The notes under the pieces: generated by a model | The model's input: only the letters and a program-made list of their open reading frames with translations | Told to the model about the DNA's origin: nothing | Database searches by the model: none | In this document: positions 33,165 to 42,107 of the stretch, piece after piece | How the letters are laid out: the number at the start of each line of letters is the position of its first letter | Numbering within the stretch: the first letter of the stretch is position 1 | Position numbers and translations under genes: made by a program | Assembly (NCBI GenBank): GCA_040755055.1 | Contig: JBFMBS010000019.1 | Coordinates: forward strand, 23,148-87,147 | Direction: 5' to 3' | Origin: DYJK01 sp040755055 | GTDB taxonomy: Bacteria > Bacteroidota > Ignavibacteria > Ignavibacteriales > Melioribacteraceae | DNA: 64,000 bases

Positions 33165-35624
33165 TTAGAGTACTGCTGCTCTCAAAGGAACTGAATTTGT
33201 TTTAATAGTTACTTCCGCAGTTTTCAATTTTTCCGATTTAGCTGTTAGAACAATTTCGCCGGCTTCTTTTGTTGATTGAATTATAACCTGGCATTTTCCG
33301 TTGAATAAACTTCTTTTATAATTTCCGGAAAGAACTTTATCCATCTCATGCGAGCTCGGATTACCGTTACCGGCACCTATTATTTTCCCTTTACCCTTTA
33401 GCTCGAAGACCAACGATTCATTCGCAGTCGGAACTTCTCTTCCTTTTTCATCCAGGGCAATTACATTAACAATACTGAGATCTTCGCCATCGGCATTAAT
33501 TATGTTTCTATCGGGAACCAATTTTACGGTAAATGTCTGCCCGGTTGTTTCAATCTTTTCAATTATCTCTTTTCCGTTTCTAATTCCTCTTGCCTCTAGT
33601 ACTCCCGGTTCATAAATCACCTTCCATTCATGATGTCCATTCTTAACCATATTTTTCTTTCCTAACGATTTTCCATTTAAGAAAAGTTCAACCGATTCGC
33701 AATTTGAGTTACACCATACGTCAATTGTGTCTCCTACTTTTCCGGTCCAATTCCAATGGGGGAATAGATGAAGTACATCTTTATTGCTCCACCATGCCTG
33801 GTAGTAGTAATAAATATTTTTTGGAAAACCGCACATATCCATAATTCCGAAATGTGAATTGATATTCGGCCAAGTATATGGAGTCGGTTCACCTCTGTAA
33901 TCAAATCCCGTCCACACGAATCCGCCGGCAAGCCATTCACGTTCATCATAAAAAGTCCAAAACTTTTCTGCCGAGGTGGTCCATGATGCACTTGGAGTTG
34001 CAATATCATAATCGCGGACGTATGCTTCTTCGGGCATGATTTGATAGATGCCGCGCGTGCACAATGTGCTTCCTTCTTCAGTACCCCACAAAATTTGTTC
34101 CGGGTGCTCTGCTCTATATTTATCTATGTTGCAATTATTGATGTAATTAAATCCGCGTAAATCTATTACGCTGTTGATACCGTTGTATTCATGCGTGTTT
34201 GCAGCGTATGTTGAAAGCCTAGAAGGATCAATTTCCTTTTGAAGCTGCATCATTGTTACGGCAATGTTTCTCGCTTGTTCTGTAGTTTGAACATTCCACT
34301 CCTCGTTGCCGATTGACCATGCAATTATGCTTGGATGATTTCGATCTCGAAGCATCAACGTTTCAAATAGTTTTAGCATTTCCGGACTGCTATCGAGCAG
34401 ACGATTCTCATCCAATACAAGCATTCCAAGCCGGTCGCATGCTTCAAGTAATTCTGTCGTAGGCGGATTATGACTTGTTCTATAAGCATTACATCCCATC
34501 TCCTTCAGCAATTCAATCCGGTAATATTGAAGCCGGTCGGGTAATGCAGAACCAACCCCGGCATGGTCTTGGTGACAGCATACACCTTGAATTTTAACAT
34601 GTTTTCCGTTTAGGAAGAATCCCTTATCCTTGTCCCATCGAATTGTTCTAATTCCAAAATTCGTCTCAACTCTATCAATTACTTTTCCATTGTTCTCGAT
34701 AATTGAAACAAGTTTATAAAGTTTTGGATTTTCTATTGACCACAATAACGGATTCTTTATATCCAAAGAATGCTTTACTTTCTTCTCATCATTTTTATCA
34801 ATTGTTACAGAAGTTAATGTCTCTGCAACAACCCTCTCTTTTTCATCGAGGATAAAAGAATGAAGCCGGCATTTTGAATCCGTAGAAGATTTATTTTCGA
34901 TTTCTGTTTCGATATTTATTTCGGCATTGTTTCCTTTTACATCGGTTGTAACATATGTTCCGTAAAGAGGAATATGTACCGAGTTAGTTTTTATCAGCCA
35001 GGCATGCCGGTATATGCCGGCTCCTTCATAAAACCAACCTTCAAATTGAGATGCATCGACCCGAACAACCAAAACATTCTGCTTGTCATAATTCAGGAAA
35101 TCTGTAACATCATAACTGAACTCATTATAGCCGCTGATATTATTGCCGAGGTAATAACCGTTAAGCCAAACGGTACAATCCCGGAATACTCCGTCAAATT
35201 TTATTGTGATTCTTTTTCCCCGGTCGCTGTTTGGAATGGTGAATGATTTTCGATACCAGCCGATGCTCGTTTCTGGAAATTTGTACCCCACAGCTTTGAA
35301 GCCGTGCGATCCGTATTCCCATTCGGGTACATTTACAAATTCTTGTTCAACAGCCCAATCGTGGGGCAAATCTATCTTTCGCCATGCGGTATCGATAAAA
35401 TCATTACTAATGGCGCCGCTTGCACCTTTTGCTTTTGCATTAATCCATCCCGTTCCATAATCAAAATCTTTTTTAACATCGTGTGCATGACCCAAACTAA
35501 ATCTCCAGTTAAAATCCATTAATAATTTTGCCCGATCGCTCTGTTCATTTAAAAACTTCTGCTGAGAATAACTGATTGAAAGGAATAAGCTGACACATAA
35601 AAAAACTGTTCTTGAAATTTTCAT
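33165..35624 (-). CDS. Exported glycoside hydrolase family 2 (beta-galactosidase-like)
   Basis: 819 residues with a signal peptide ending SISYSQQ. Order: GH2 sugar-binding jelly roll (RGKRITIKFDGVFRDCTVWLNG, cut here for length), Ig-like domain, TIM barrel with RTSHNPPTTELLEACDRLG, acid/base Glu in WSIGNEEW and probable nucleophile Glu in ILWGTEEGS, then DUF4982-like and Big-type domains (LVPDRNIINADGEDLSIV). A beta-galactosidase or related exo-glycosidase acting in the periplasm or outside is likely; specificity cannot be told. It interrupts the proline/hydroxyproline block, 20 bases upstream of the aminotransferase. Removing galactose from hydroxylysine- or hydroxyproline-linked glycans would give it a reason to be there, but that is speculation. 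Confidence 0.88.
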   Translation of the reverse strand: MKISRTVFLCVSLFLSISYSQQKFLNEQSDRAKLLMDFNWRFSLGHAHDVKKDFDYGTGWINAKAKGASGAISNDFIDTAWRKIDLPHDWAVEQEFVNVPEWEYGSHGFKAVGYKFPETSIGWYRKSFTIPNSDRGKRITIKFDGVFRDCTVWLNGYYLGNNISGYNEFSYDVTDFLNYDKQNVLVVRVDASQFEGWFYEGAGIYRHAWLIKTNSVHIPLYGTYVTTDVKGNNAEINIETEIENKSSTDSKCRLHSFILDEKERVVAETLTSVTIDKNDEKKVKHSLDIKNPLLWSIENPKLYKLVSIIENNGKVIDRVETNFGIRTIRWDKDKGFFLNGKHVKIQGVCCHQDHAGVGSALPDRLQYYRIELLKEMGCNAYRTSHNPPTTELLEACDRLGMLVLDENRLLDSSPEMLKLFETLMLRDRNHPSIIAWSIGNEEWNVQTTEQARNIAVTMMQLQKEIDPSRLSTYAANTHEYNGINSVIDLRGFNYINNCNIDKYRAEHPEQILWGTEEGSTLCTRGIYQIMPEEAYVRDYDIATPSASWTTSAEKFWTFYDEREWLAGGFVWTGFDYRGEPTPYTWPNINSHFGIMDMCGFPKNIYYYYQAWWSNKDVLHLFPHWNWTGKVGDTIDVWCNSNCESVELFLNGKSLGKKNMVKNGHHEWKVIYEPGVLEARGIRNGKEIIEKIETTGQTFTVKLVPDRNIINADGEDLSIVNVIALDEKGREVPTANESLVFELKGKGKIIGAGNGNPSSHEMDKVLSGNYKRSLFNGKCQVIIQSTKEAGEIVLTAKSEKLKTAEVTIKTNSVPLRAAVL

Positions 35625-35657
35625 AGTGTTACCAGGTTTATTTGTAAAATGTTTTTT

Positions 35658-36545
35658 TCATCTACTCAATCCGGCACCGATCAAAATATTTTCAAGATTC
35701 ACTCTGTCCATTTCATTAAGAGGTGTCAGCGGTGCGCGCGGCTCTCCTCCAAAATATCCAAACATATCCATTGCGGTTTTCAACCCGGCAACACCGTACT
35801 TTGCAGTAACAGCTTTGTTAACCGGGATCATCCTTTGCTGAAGCTCTAATGCTTCGTTTAATTTTCCGTTTTCGATCAACTTCTGAATTTGTACACACTC
35901 ATTTGGGGCAATGTTGGCAAGTGCTACAATTCCGCCTACAGCACCGCTGGTAATTCCGGAAAAAATCATTGAAGCTGTACCGACTATTACAGCAAAATCT
36001 TTTTTAGTACTTGAGACGAACTCAGTATTCTGTCTTGCATTTTCAGAACTGTTTTTAATTCCTACAATGTTGGGATGTTCGGATAACTTTGCAACAGTTT
36101 CAACTTCAACATCAACACCGGTGAACTTAGGAACGTTGTAAATTATTACCGGAATTTTTACAGCTTCTGCAACCATAGTGAAATATTTAACGAAAGAATC
36201 ATGTTTCATTTCGGATTTATAAAAGGAGGGTGTAAGTATCAAAGAAAAATCGGCACCACGTTCCGCAGCTTCATTTGTGAGTGAAATAGTATCTTTGATT
36301 GAATCGCTTCCGGTTCCGGCTATAATTAGTTTATCTGCCGCAGCAAATTTTTTTGTTGATTCGACAAGTTTCAATTTTTCTTCACGTGTAAGAAAAACAG
36401 ATTCACCATTTGAACCCATCACAACGTATCCGCTAAGCCCCGTTCCGTTCCACTTTGAAATGTTGTACTCAAGTTTATCAATTGATAGTTCACTGTTTAT
36501 AAATGGTGTGGTTATTGGAGGGAAAATGCCGTGTATTTTTTTCAT
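35658..36545 (-). CDS. 4-hydroxy-2-oxoglutarate aldolase (HOGA1-like), DapA superfamily
   Basis: 295 residues. A DapA/NAL-fold class I aldolase. GSNGESVFLT replaces the GTTGE of dihydrodipicolinate synthase and matches the HOGA1 form; IIYNVPKFTG gives the conserved Tyr and VGIKNSS the Schiff-base Lys. The C-terminal half (LSEHPNIVGIK, GAVGGIVALANI, LQQRMIPVNKAVT, GLKTAMDMFGYFGG, RAPLTPL) follows the human HOGA1 sequence in my memory better than DapA. It should split 4-hydroxy-2-oxoglutarate into pyruvate and glyoxylate, the last step of oxidative hydroxyproline breakdown. DapA itself is the alternative. Confidence 0.8.
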   Translation of the reverse strand: MKKIHGIFPPITTPFINSELSIDKLEYNISKWNGTGLSGYVVMGSNGESVFLTREEKLKLVESTKKFAAADKLIIAGTGSDSIKDTISLTNEAAERGADFSLILTPSFYKSEMKHDSFVKYFTMVAEAVKIPVIIYNVPKFTGVDVEVETVAKLSEHPNIVGIKNSSENARQNTEFVSSTKKDFAVIVGTASMIFSGITSGAVGGIVALANIAPNECVQIQKLIENGKLNEALELQQRMIPVNKAVTAKYGVAGLKTAMDMFGYFGGEPRAPLTPLNEMDRVNLENILIGAGLSR

Positions 36546-36680
36546 AGTTCTCCATTTAATAATATTAGTCTCGTTACTCTTCCGGAGAAATTCATATCGG
36601 AGAGCTTACTTTAACAACAAGTAGATCCGAACAAGACTGATTAATCAAACGTGCCCGGGAATAATTTCGTAATAGTTTTG

Positions 36681-36971
36681 TTATTCATAAAGAACCGGTA
36701 CTCCGAAATCCTTGAATGAAAATTTTGCAAAGATGTGGTGTCCGTCGTAATCCAGAACGCGCAGATCATCTTCTTGCTGAAGATCGTCCATTACCGCATC
36801 GTAATGATGACCATATTTTTCAACTGCCTCTTGTAATGGGATTTCGTACACAATAAATTTTTTAATTCCTTTCGAAAATAATTTTTTTACAAGGTTCGGA
36901 TGTGTAAAGGAATCATACGATGTAATAATTACGATTGGACCGGAGCCCGTTAGAAAAATGCCCGCTTTCAT
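36681..36971 (-). CDS. Small conserved cytosolic protein of unknown function
   Basis: 96 residues with a perfect AAAGGAGGTG site. It begins MKAGIFLTGSGPIVIITSYDS and has KGIKKFIVYEIPL and a C-terminal DDLRVLDYDGHHIFAKFSF. It resembles a small conserved hypothetical protein that I have seen in diverse bacteria; no function is known to me. It lies between the HOGA-like aldolase and proline dehydrogenase, so it may belong to the pathway. Confidence 0.75.
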   Translation of the reverse strand: MKAGIFLTGSGPIVIITSYDSFTHPNLVKKLFSKGIKKFIVYEIPLQEAVEKYGHHYDAVMDDLQQEDDLRVLDYDGHHIFAKFSFKDFGVPVLYE

Positions 36972-37081
36972 TTTGCACCTCCTTTAATTATGTAAAAGAA
37001 GAACTGCTGAATAAAAGCGATAGTTACACTTCAAATGTAAATTTATTTTTTAATTAATTACACTTTTTAAACATTCGTTCA

Positions 37082-38005
37082 TCAAAAAAGATTCTTTAAC
37101 ACAAACCAGATATTTGCCGGTCGTTCAGCCAAACGCCTCATATACCAAGGGTACCACGATTCGCCATATGCAATTAATACGCGGAATTTATATCCATCCT
37201 TAGCAAGTTTTTTTTGCAAAGTTGTTTTAATTCCATACAGCATTTGGAATTCATATTTCGATTTACCAATCCCGTTACGTTCCGTTTCTTCTATAATGCG
37301 CTTAATTAATTTTTCATCATGTGTGGCAAAAATTGCTCTTACGTTATTTGAAGGATATTTCATTAAATCGCGCGCGCATAAGAAAAAATTATCATCGACT
37401 AAAATTTTCTTTTTAAAAACTGTATCACCCGGTTCTTTATATGCGCCTTTTACTATTCGTATAGCCGGATTAAATTCCATCAGGTCTGAAATGTCTTGAT
37501 CGGTTCTTAACAAATATGCCTGGAGGCAAATCCCGGTATTAGTATGTGTCATTTTTATGCGTTTATAAAAATCAATTGTTCTTTGTGTGTAGGCACTACT
37601 TTCCATATCGATAAAAACGGTGTTGTTTAATTTTTCTTTTGCCTTCGACGCAATTGCAGTGAAATTCTTGAATGTTTCTTCTTCGGATAGATCAAATCCA
37701 AGCTGTGTGAGTTTGAGTGAAATTTCAATATCAAGTTTTCGGTCGGCAATTTTATCGATAAGTTGAAGGTAATGATCGCGCACGGCGTATGCTTCGGAAA
37801 TTTGGCTAATGTTTTCACCAAGCTTGGTGAAAACCGAAGGAATCCCGATCAATGAAAATTGATTAGCGGCATCGAGTGCGGCTTCTTCGGTTTCGCCCGG
37901 CATAAATTTCTTTACTGCTTTTTTAACGAATCCAAATTTTGGAACTCGTTCTTTCATCCATCTATTTTCAGACATCCATAAAAGGATGTTTCGGGGGAGA
38001 CTCAT
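37082..38005 (-). CDS. putA/prodh-like: Proline dehydrogenase (monofunctional)
   Basis: 307 residues. FAD-dependent oxidation of proline to P5C, passing electrons to quinone at the inner membrane. The PRODH barrel is seen in DIEISLKLTQLGFDLS, FIDMESSAYTQRTIDFYK, GICLQAYLLRTDQDI, RIVKGAYKEP, IFATHDEKLI, FQMLYGI and the C-terminal YMRRLAERPANIWF that binds substrate and FAD. GGAGG precedes the ATG. Monofunctional size matches the short PRODH that pairs with a separate P5C dehydrogenase (30208-31845). Hydroxyproline dehydrogenation is a possible second activity, given the neighbours. Confidence 0.93.
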   Translation of the reverse strand: MSLPRNILLWMSENRWMKERVPKFGFVKKAVKKFMPGETEEAALDAANQFSLIGIPSVFTKLGENISQISEAYAVRDHYLQLIDKIADRKLDIEISLKLTQLGFDLSEEETFKNFTAIASKAKEKLNNTVFIDMESSAYTQRTIDFYKRIKMTHTNTGICLQAYLLRTDQDISDLMEFNPAIRIVKGAYKEPGDTVFKKKILVDDNFFLCARDLMKYPSNNVRAIFATHDEKLIKRIIEETERNGIGKSKYEFQMLYGIKTTLQKKLAKDGYKFRVLIAYGESWYPWYMRRLAERPANIWFVLKNLF

Positions 38006-38022
38006 TAATCCTCCATTTTCTA

Positions 38023-38049
38023 ATCCTGAGCAAAGCGAAGGATCTCAGA
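38023..38049. repeat. GAGCAAAGCGAAGGATCT-type dispersed repeat
   Basis: CCTGAGCAAAGCGAAGGATCT just upstream of the proline dehydrogenase start. It resembles the element at 39653-39713 and the GCGAAGG motif family scattered through environmental genomes. Non-coding. Confidence 0.55.
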
Positions 38050-38099
38050 CTTAATAATTACAAGTTCAATTTCTTTCCAAAGAAAAAGAAAAAAACTTT

Positions 38100-38139
38100 C
38101 ATGCAAAGTGCGCAAAGAATATCGCAAAGAACACAAAGT
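38100..38139. repeat. Dispersed GCAAAG repeat
   Basis: Four tandemly spaced units GCAAAG, GCAAAG, GCAAAG and CACAAAG in the gap between proline dehydrogenase and the aminopeptidase. Same family as 6622-6733 and 43944-43983. Confidence 0.65.
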
Positions 38140-38240
38140 TATTATTTAATTTCTACAGAAGATAATAATTAGTGTAATGGTAACCTTCTCTTAAAAATTA
38201 CTTTGTAACACAAAAAAGCTATGCATAACATTTGCACTCG

Positions 38241-39635
38241 TTATATCTTTTCCGATGCAACAGTTTCTACATCTTCAACTGATTTTGGAATTGGTTTGCC
38301 TAACACGCGGCATCCTTTTTCTGTAACAACTATATTGTCTTCTATTCTAATTCCGCCAAACTTTCTATATTTATCAACAAGGTTATAGTTTATAAACTGT
38401 GTGAATTTCTTTTCGCTTTTCCATTTATCTATCAGTTCAGGTATAAAATAAATTCCCGGTTCCACAGTAAGAACTAATCCTTTGATCAATGATTTTCCAT
38501 ATCGTAAAGAGCGTAATCCGAACTGGTCGCTCCTTCTAATTTTTTCGTTATAGCCGGTATATTTTTCACCGAGATTTTCAAGATCATGAACATCGAGACC
38601 GAGCAAGTGTCCGAGACCATGCGGCATGAAAAGGGCATGTGCGCCTTTTGCAACCGCTTCGTTTGTATTTCCTTTCATAAGGCCCAACGCTTTTAATCCA
38701 TCTGCAATAACTTTGGATGATTTTAGATGCACTTCTTTATATGTAATTCCCGGACGAATATTTTTAACAGCGGTTAAATTAGCATCAAGAACAATTTGAT
38801 AAATTTCTTTTTGCTTCTGTGTGAATTTACCGCTCACCGGGAAAGTTCTTGTAATATCGCTTGCATAATGAAGCAGAGATTCTGCACCGCTGTCGTTTAC
38901 AACAATATCACCGTTTGCAAGTGTATTCTCGTAGTAATGATTATGTAATGTTTGTCCATTCCTTGAAAAAATGATCGGGAAGGAAATACCATTACCCATC
39001 GAACGTGCAATACCTTCAATAAAACCGGCAACTTCTCTTTCTTTCATTCCCGGTTTTGCAAGCCGCATTGCGCCTACTTGCATTTCGTAAGATATCGCAA
39101 TTGCTTTTTCAATTTCTTTTAATTCTTCCGGGGCTTTGATTGAACGCTGTGCGGCAACAGCTATTATTAGTTCCGGTGAAGCATATTCGTTAATCTTTTT
39201 TGCATCTATTCCGAGCAATGATTGAAGCTTAAGCATATTATCATACCGGTATTGCGGAATGAAGTGAATTTTTCTTCCTTGTGCAACCGCATTGCCGATG
39301 TAAGATTCTAATTGTGAAAGGGTCTCAGCTATTTTTATTCCAACCTTAGCGGCTTTTTCTTTTACAGTTGACTGAGGACCCATCCAAACAGTTTCATCTA
39401 AAGTGAAGTCATTTCCGAAAATGATTTCTTTACTTTCATCTATGTCGATAGCAGCTGCAAAATTGGAATGATCGAGTCCGAAGTAATATAAAAATGTACT
39501 GTCTTGCCGGTATTTGTAAGTGTTGTCGGTATAATTCATCGGAGCTTCATCATTCCCGAGGAAAAGAATAATACCGTTGTTAATTTTCTTTTTTAGTTGT
39601 GCTCTTCTTAGAATGTACGTTTTTGCGTTGAACAT
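38241..39635 (-). CDS. pepP: Xaa-Pro aminopeptidase (M24B, PepP-type)
   Basis: 464 residues. An N-terminal aminopeptidase-P domain (FLGNDEAPMNY, DSTFLYYFGLDHSNFAAAI) precedes the pita-bread M24 domain. Metal ligands are in NDSGAESLLHYASDITRTFPVSG (two Asp), HGLGHLLGLDVHD (His), VEPGIYFIPE (Glu) and RIEDNIVV (Glu). It removes an N-terminal residue from peptides with proline in second place, in the cytoplasm. Its place between the dehydratase and proline dehydrogenase makes a role in releasing proline or hydroxyproline likely. Confidence 0.93.
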   Translation of the reverse strand: MFNAKTYILRRAQLKKKINNGIILFLGNDEAPMNYTDNTYKYRQDSTFLYYFGLDHSNFAAAIDIDESKEIIFGNDFTLDETVWMGPQSTVKEKAAKVGIKIAETLSQLESYIGNAVAQGRKIHFIPQYRYDNMLKLQSLLGIDAKKINEYASPELIIAVAAQRSIKAPEELKEIEKAIAISYEMQVGAMRLAKPGMKEREVAGFIEGIARSMGNGISFPIIFSRNGQTLHNHYYENTLANGDIVVNDSGAESLLHYASDITRTFPVSGKFTQKQKEIYQIVLDANLTAVKNIRPGITYKEVHLKSSKVIADGLKALGLMKGNTNEAVAKGAHALFMPHGLGHLLGLDVHDLENLGEKYTGYNEKIRRSDQFGLRSLRYGKSLIKGLVLTVEPGIYFIPELIDKWKSEKKFTQFINYNLVDKYRKFGGIRIEDNIVVTEKGCRVLGKPIPKSVEDVETVASEKI

Positions 39636-39652
39636 TTTAATTCTCCTTTTTA

Positions 39653-39713
39653 ATTCTGAAGGAGCGAAGTGACTGAAGAATCTGGTATTTAGATTCCTCG
39701 CTTCGCTCAGAAT
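39653..39713. repeat. Imperfect inverted repeat abutting the hypD stop
   Basis: The left arm ATTCTGAAGGAGCGAAG and the right arm CTTCGCTCAGAAT pair, with inner AGAATCT/AGATTC pairs, to form a long hairpin. It starts one base after the hypD stop and fills the gap to the aminopeptidase start. Member of the GCGAAG dispersed family; may process or end the transcript. Confidence 0.65.
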
Positions 39714-42107
39714 TTAATAACCACTGTGTTCTGTTCTTCTTATTATTTCATTTTGTAATGCTTCACCCAAATCTACAAAGTAATCGCTGTACCCGGCAAC
39801 GCGGACAATTAAATCGCGGTACTTCTCAGGATGCTTTTGTGCTTCGCGTAAAATTTCCGCAGTTACAACGTTAAACTGAATATGATGCCCATCCAATCTG
39901 AAGTAAGTTCTTATTAGCTGGATGGCTTTTAAAATTCCATCATCGGTTTCTAAAAGCTGCGGAGTGAATTTTTGATTAAGCAAAGTTCCTCCGGTGCGCA
40001 AATGATCTATCTTTGATGCAGATTTAATAACTGATGTCGGACCATGAACATCAGCACCTTGAACCGGTGATATACCTTCGCTTAGCGGTTCATATGCGAA
40101 TCGTCCGTCCGGTGTTGCGCCGGTAACGCTTCCAAAATAAACGTGCGAAGTGGTAGGGAGTAAATTGATTCTAAAATGTCCGCCTTTTGTATTCGGTCTT
40201 CCGTCAACAGCTTTAAAGTAAATTTCAAAAACTTGTTTGGTTATATCATCGGCATAATCATCATCGTTGCCGTACTTTGGAGTTTCGAACAGCAATTTAT
40301 TTCGAAGTTCTTTATCATCCTTAAAATCGTTTTTCAATGCAGTAAGTAATTTCTCGAAAGGAATTTTCTTTTCAGTCAGAGGCTGATGGGTCTTCGGCTC
40401 ATTATCGAATACATTGTATTTGATTGATGCAAGCGAATCCGTAATCGTTCCGAGCCCAACTCCTTGAACATAAGAAGTATTGTATCGCGCACCGCCGGCA
40501 TTGTAATCTTTTCCTTTTGCAATGCAGTCATCAATTAGAATCGACATGAACGGCGCCGGCATATAATCGGCGTATATTCTTTCGATGATTATATTGCCCT
40601 TAATCTTGATGTTAATAAAATGATTAAGCTGCTGTTCGTAGGCATTCATTAATTCATTAAAACTTTTAAATGAAGACGGCTCGCCTGATTTAATACCGAT
40701 TTGTTTTTTTGTCCGCGGATCAAATCCGTTGTTGAGTGTAATCTCCAAAACTTTTACAAGGTTAAAATAGCCGGTGAGTATATAAGCTTCTTTACCGAAT
40801 GCACCGGTTTCAACACATCCGCTCGCACCTCCGCATCGTGCGTCAATTATTGATTTCCCGTGCCGCAGCATTTCTTGAATTATCGCATCTGTATTAAAAA
40901 TGCTGGGTTGACCGAAACCGGTCTTAACAATTTTCATTGCTCGTTTTAGTAATCGGTCGGGATTTTTTTTGCTCACTTGAACCATCGAACTCGGCTGAAG
41001 CAACCGCATCTCTTCGATAACATCGAGGATTACATAGGTCAAATCATTTGCCGCATCTTCGCCTTCAGGAGTAACTCCGCCGACATTTATCAAACAGAAG
41101 TCTGTGTACGTTCCGCTTTCTGCGGCAGTAACACCAATCTTTGGCGGTGCCGGCTGATTGTTAAACTTCACCCAAAATGACTGCAATAATTCCTTTGCGG
41201 TTTCTTCGGAGAGCAATCCGCTTTCAATATCTCCTTTGTAAAATGGATAAAGATGCTGATCTAATCTGCCGGGATTGAACGAATCCCATGTATTTAGTTC
41301 GGTGATCACACCGAGATGAACAAACCAATAATATTGAAGCGCTTCCCATAATGTGCGCGGTGCATTAGCCGGAACACGCTCACATATTCCGGCAAGTGTT
41401 TCAAGTTCGTTCTTGCGTTGTTTATCTTTTTCTTTTGAAGCAAGTTCAAATAATTTTTTGCTGTAACGAGATGCAAAAGAAATTAATGCATCAGCACAAA
41501 TTTCCATAGCGCGAAGTTCTTCGCGTTTTTCGAATGCTTGCGGATCGTTATAAAAATCTAAGCTTGAGATTGATGCTTGAATCTCTTTTTTGAAATCGAG
41601 CATTCCTTTTTTGTAAATCTTGTCATCGAGAACCGTGTGACCCGGCGCGCGCTGTTCCATAAACTCTGTAAAGATTCCGGCATCGTAACAATCCTTCCAT
41701 TCTTGATTCACTTCATTAAAAATTTTATCGCGGATCGATCTCTCTTTCCAAAATGGAATTATCTCTTTATCATAAACCGATTTAGTTTCATCGCTGACTT
41801 TAAACCAAACTTTTGGGCGTGTATCGAGAACTTCAAGATCATGCAAGCTATGCACACAAAGTTCGGGATACGTTGGCGTGGCTTTCGGTTCGGGTCCGCG
41901 TTCGCCAACGATTAGCTCACCTTCATTGACGCATAGATCTTTATTTTCAAGTAGATATTTGAATGCAAGTGCACGTGCTACCGGTACAGAAACTTTTTCG
42001 GCTTCTCCGCTTTTATAAAATTGAGTTAACAATTGTGCGCGCTCGTGTGAAAGTCTTGGAACTGCGTTTAAAGTCTGCTCACGTAATTTTTTTATTCGTT
42101 CATTCAT
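39714..42107 (-). CDS. hypD: Glycyl-radical enzyme, probable trans-4-hydroxy-L-proline dehydratase
   Basis: 797 residues, overlapping the activase gene by one base with GGAGGA ahead of its ATG. A PFL-like glycyl radical enzyme: active-site SGCVETG (Cys431, Glu433) and C-terminal RVAGYSDYF with the radical glycine at residue 772. The Cys-x-Glu pair marks the dehydratase/lyase branch rather than pyruvate formate-lyase, and the positions are close to those reported for Clostridioides HypD. It should dehydrate trans-4-hydroxyproline to P5C without oxygen. The surrounding P5C dehydrogenase, proline dehydrogenase and Xaa-Pro aminopeptidase are the main support; glycerol or propanediol dehydratase and choline lyase are alternatives. 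Confidence 0.85.
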   Translation of the reverse strand: MNERIKKLREQTLNAVPRLSHERAQLLTQFYKSGEAEKVSVPVARALAFKYLLENKDLCVNEGELIVGERGPEPKATPTYPELCVHSLHDLEVLDTRPKVWFKVSDETKSVYDKEIIPFWKERSIRDKIFNEVNQEWKDCYDAGIFTEFMEQRAPGHTVLDDKIYKKGMLDFKKEIQASISSLDFYNDPQAFEKREELRAMEICADALISFASRYSKKLFELASKEKDKQRKNELETLAGICERVPANAPRTLWEALQYYWFVHLGVITELNTWDSFNPGRLDQHLYPFYKGDIESGLLSEETAKELLQSFWVKFNNQPAPPKIGVTAAESGTYTDFCLINVGGVTPEGEDAANDLTYVILDVIEEMRLLQPSSMVQVSKKNPDRLLKRAMKIVKTGFGQPSIFNTDAIIQEMLRHGKSIIDARCGGASGCVETGAFGKEAYILTGYFNLVKVLEITLNNGFDPRTKKQIGIKSGEPSSFKSFNELMNAYEQQLNHFINIKIKGNIIIERIYADYMPAPFMSILIDDCIAKGKDYNAGGARYNTSYVQGVGLGTITDSLASIKYNVFDNEPKTHQPLTEKKIPFEKLLTALKNDFKDDKELRNKLLFETPKYGNDDDYADDITKQVFEIYFKAVDGRPNTKGGHFRINLLPTTSHVYFGSVTGATPDGRFAYEPLSEGISPVQGADVHGPTSVIKSASKIDHLRTGGTLLNQKFTPQLLETDDGILKAIQLIRTYFRLDGHHIQFNVVTAEILREAQKHPEKYRDLIVRVAGYSDYFVDLGEALQNEIIRRTEHSGY

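Noticed and set aside
39714..42107. Pyruvate formate-lyase as the identity of the glycyl-radical enzyme
   Set aside because: The active site has SGCVETG with a single Cys and a following Glu, not the Cys-Cys pair of pyruvate formate-lyase.
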